This document shows positions 14,480 through 16,721 of a stretch of DNA of 16,721 nucleotides, piece after piece. This DNA is from Actinomycetes bacterium (GTDB lineage Bacteria > Actinomycetota > Actinomycetes > Propionibacteriales > Propionibacteriaceae). Position 1 is the stretch's first letter. Each line of letters starts with the position of its first letter. The notes under the pieces were generated by a model, which made no database searches, was not told the DNA's origin, and worked only from the letters and a program-made list of their open reading frames with translations. Both the position numbers and the translations under genes were made by a program. The DNA lies in contig JAKOQD010000271.1 in assembly GCA_029778515.1 (NCBI GenBank), positions 1 to 16,721 on the forward strand, read 5' to 3'.

Positions 14480-16721
14480 TTACGCGTTCACGCACGACGG
14501 CCCGAGCAGAGCCTTCAGGTCGGCCATCAGCGGACGGGACGGAGCGACCCGCAGACCGTCGTCCAGCCGCCAGATCTTGCTGCCAGCGGTCGCCGATACC
14601 AGCTTCACCCGCACCTCGGTAGGGCCGGGATGGGCACGCAGCACCTGCCGCAACTGCTCGACCACCGCCGGGGTACAGCGAACCGCCGGAAGCTGGATCA
14701 GCAACGGGCCGCTCGGCCCCTCGGCGATGTCCGGGAAGGCCACCTCGTTGCCCTGCATCTCCAGGCTGTCGTCCTTGGTGCGGATCCGGCCCTTGATCCG
14801 CACGACCGTGTCCGTGGCGAGCGAAGCCGCCACGCCGGCATACACCTTCGGGAAGAGCAGCACCTCCATCGACGACTCCAGGTCCTCGACCGTGGCGATC
14901 GCCCAGAGGTCGCCGTTCTTGGTCTGCTTGCGCACCACCTGGGTGATCATGCCGGCGATGGTCACCACGCCGTCCCGCGGCCCGTCGTCGGCGCGGAGCT
15001 GGCCGATGCTGTACTCCCGGTGGGCGGCCAGAATGTGCTCCAGGCCCTGCAACGGATGGTCACTAACGTACAGCCCGAGCATCTCGCGTTCGAAGCCGAG
15101 CCGGACGCGCTTGTCCCACTCTGGTAGGGGGGGAACCGGGCTTGCCGCGATCTGCTCGGTACCGCCGAAATCTCCGAACAGATCGTCCTGTCCGTTGGCC
15201 TGGTTACGCTTGAGGTCGATCACCTCGTCCACGCGGCGCTCGAAGCACTCCATCAGCCCGCGCCGGGTGTGCCCCATCGAGTCGAAGGCACCGGCTTTGA
15301 TCAGCGACTCGATCACCCGCTTGTTGCAGACCACTAGCGGCACTTGGTCGAGGAAAGCGTTGAAGTCGGACGCCTTTCCGCGCTCAGTGCGCGCCTCGAC
15401 GATGCCGCGCACCACGTTGTCGCCGACGTTGCGGATCGCGGCCAGGCCGTAACGGATGTTCTGCTCGACTGGGGTGAACATCCCGTCGGACGCGTTCACG
15501 TCCGGCGGCAGCACGTTGATGCCCATCCGGCGGCATTCGCCGAGGTAAAGCGCGGTCTTGTCCTTGTCGCTCTTCACCGATTCCAGCAGGGCAGCCATGT
15601 ATTCAGCCGGGAAGTTGGCTTTGAGGTACGCCGTCCAGTAGGAGATCACTCCGTAGGCGGCCGAGTGCGCCTTGTTGAAGGCGTACGCGGCGAAGGGGAC
15701 CATGATGTCCCACAGCGTTTTGATCGAGGCGTTGGAGTAGCCGCGCTCGCGCATACCGGTACTGAAGGGCTCGAACTCGGCGTCGAGGATCGACTGCTTC
15801 TTCTTGCCCATCGCCCGGCGGAGCAGGTCGGCCTGGCCGAGGCTGTAACCGGCGACCCGCTGGGCGATCTGCTGGATCTGCTCCTGGTAGACGATCAGGC
15901 CGTAGGTGGTGTCGAGGATGTCGGCAAGCGGCTCGGCCAGCTCCGGGTGGATCGGTTCCACCGGCTGCCGTCCGGTCTTGCGAAGGGCGTAGTTGGTGTG
16001 GCTGTTCGCTCCCATCGGGCCGGGACGGTAGAGCGCGATCGTGGCCGAAATGTCCTCAAAGTTGTCCGGACGCATCATCTTCAGCAGCGACCGCAGGCCG
16101 CCGCCGTCCAACTGGAACACGCCGAGGGTCTCGCCGGAGGCCAGCAGTTCGTAGGCTGCCGGGTCGGACATGTCCCGGCGCAGTGCGTCCAGGTCGATGT
16201 CGACGCCGCGGTTGGCCTTCACGTTACGGACGGCGTCGTCGAGGATGGTCAGGTTCCGCAGGCCGAGGAAGTCCATCTTGACCAGGCCGAGATCCTCGCA
16301 GCTCGGGTAGTCGAACTGGGTGATGACCTGGCCGTCCTGCTCCCGCTTCATGATCGGGATGACGTCGAGCAGCGGTGCGCTGGACATGATCACGCCGGCC
16401 GCGTGGACGCCCCACTGCCGCTTCAACCCTTCGATACCACGGGCGGTGTCGACCACCAGCTTCGCGTCCGGGTCGGATTCGTAGAGCTCACGGAACTCGG
16501 TGCCCTCGCCGTACCGGTCGTGCTCGGGATTGAACACGTCGGCCAGCGGCACGTCCTTGCCCTGCACCGGCGGGGTGTAAGCCTTGGTCAGCTTCTCCCC
16601 CAGTGAGAACGGCATACCCAGCACGCGGCCGGCGTCCTTGATCGCCTGCTTGGCCTTGATCGTGCCGTAGGTGACGATCTGGCAGACCCGGTCGTCGCCG
16701 TACTTCTCGGTGACGTAGCGG
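14480..16721 (-). CDS. dnaE: DNA polymerase III alpha subunit DnaE (C-terminal 746 residues; N-terminus beyond window edge)
   Basis: DnaE is the replicative polymerase subunit. The window begins inside the polymerase palm with RYVTEKYGDDRVCQIVTYGT and IKAKQAIKDAGRVLGMP, just after where the PDFDIDF catalytic pair would be. The third palm aspartate is the D in GLVKMDFLGL (codon 16271-16273). Then come the fingers segment AFNKAHSAAYGVISYW, the helix-hairpin-helix region (IRNVGDNVVRGIVEARTERG), the clamp-binding and linker part, and the OB-fold (GVVTIAGMITQVVRKQTKNG, LWAIATVEDLE). The PHP domain and start are outside the window. The frame is uninterrupted with no intein. The stop is TAA at 14480-14482. 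DnaE1-like features fit the essential actinobacterial polymerase. Confidence 0.97.
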   Translation of the reverse strand, partial: RYVTEKYGDDRVCQIVTYGTIKAKQAIKDAGRVLGMPFSLGEKLTKAYTPPVQGKDVPLADVFNPEHDRYGEGTEFRELYESDPDAKLVVDTARGIEGLKRQWGVHAAGVIMSSAPLLDVIPIMKREQDGQVITQFDYPSCEDLGLVKMDFLGLRNLTILDDAVRNVKANRGVDIDLDALRRDMSDPAAYELLASGETLGVFQLDGGGLRSLLKMMRPDNFEDISATIALYRPGPMGANSHTNYALRKTGRQPVEPIHPELAEPLADILDTTYGLIVYQEQIQQIAQRVAGYSLGQADLLRRAMGKKKQSILDAEFEPFSTGMRERGYSNASIKTLWDIMVPFAAYAFNKAHSAAYGVISYWTAYLKANFPAEYMAALLESVKSDKDKTALYLGECRRMGINVLPPDVNASDGMFTPVEQNIRYGLAAIRNVGDNVVRGIVEARTERGKASDFNAFLDQVPLVVCNKRVIESLIKAGAFDSMGHTRRGLMECFERRVDEVIDLKRNQANGQDDLFGDFGGTEQIAASPVPPLPEWDKRVRLGFEREMLGLYVSDHPLQGLEHILAAHREYSIGQLRADDGPRDGVVTIAGMITQVVRKQTKNGDLWAIATVEDLESSMEVLLFPKVYAGVAASLATDTVVRIKGRIRTKDDSLEMQGNEVAFPDIAEGPSGPLLIQLPAVRCTPAVVEQLRQVLRAHPGPTEVRVKLVSATAGSKIWRLDDGLRVAPSRPLMADLKALLGPSCVNA

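Noticed and set aside
15344..16606. Plus-strand open frame opposite dnaE
   Set aside because: DnaE motifs on the minus strand are continuous; the antisense frame is a shadow.
1..16721. tRNA, CRISPR, insertion sequence or attachment site
   Set aside because: I found no regularly spaced direct repeats, no transposase or integrase motifs and no tRNA-like cloverleaf; the sequence is mostly conserved genes with short gaps.

Overview
This is high-GC chromosomal DNA from an actinobacterium. The evidence is gene content and order (yebC-ruvC-ruvA-ruvB-yajC-secD; a hisD-C-B-H-priA run near dnaE), an actinobacterial PriA-type isomerase, GTG starts and start codons placed 6 nt after a TANNNT box. A Propionibacteriales member is my best guess, by inference only. 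I see no tRNA, rRNA, CRISPR array, insertion sequence or phage gene. The window looks like conserved chromosomal backbone, and I find no convincing new defence or mobile system.

Layout. (1) Bases 1-4602, all on the minus strand: yebC, then the Holliday-junction genes ruvC-ruvA-ruvB joined by 4-nt overlaps, then yajC and the start of secD (cut by the window edge). A GAAC-N4-GTTC palindrome just upstream of ruvC is a good LexA (SOS) box. A long imperfect palindrome separates yebC from ruvC, and a GC-rich stem follows ruvB. (2) Bases 4603-4904: a 302-bp divergent intergenic region rich in GCCAGC/GCTGGC repeats. (3) Bases 4905-5993, plus strand: a lipoate-protein ligase whose accessory domain lies in front of the catalytic domain, starting from an apparently leaderless ATG. 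(4) Bases 6003-6461, minus strand: an EVE-domain (UPF0310-like) protein, convergent with the ligase. (5) Bases 6680-11028, minus strand: a compact histidine operon hisD-hisC-hisB-hisH-priA, every junction a 4-nt overlap, preceded by a -10 box that makes the hisD mRNA probably leaderless. hisF and hisI are not in the window. (6) Bases 11128-12347, plus strand: a DUF554 membrane protein and a YbaK-type aminoacyl-tRNA editing protein, coupled by TGATG. (7) Bases 12365-16721, minus strand: dnaE (its 5' part lies outside), a small four-helix membrane protein, and a CYTH-CHAD protein.

How the genes work together: RuvABC resolve recombination junctions during repair, under likely LexA control. YajC and SecD belong to the Sec translocon. 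The his genes cover the IGP-dehydratase, aminotransferase and dehydrogenase steps, the glutaminase half of IGP synthase, and the ProFAR isomerase. The points most worth a second look are the permuted ligase, a Gln where PriA/HisA proteins normally have Arg, the SOS box, and the two structured intergenic sequences.
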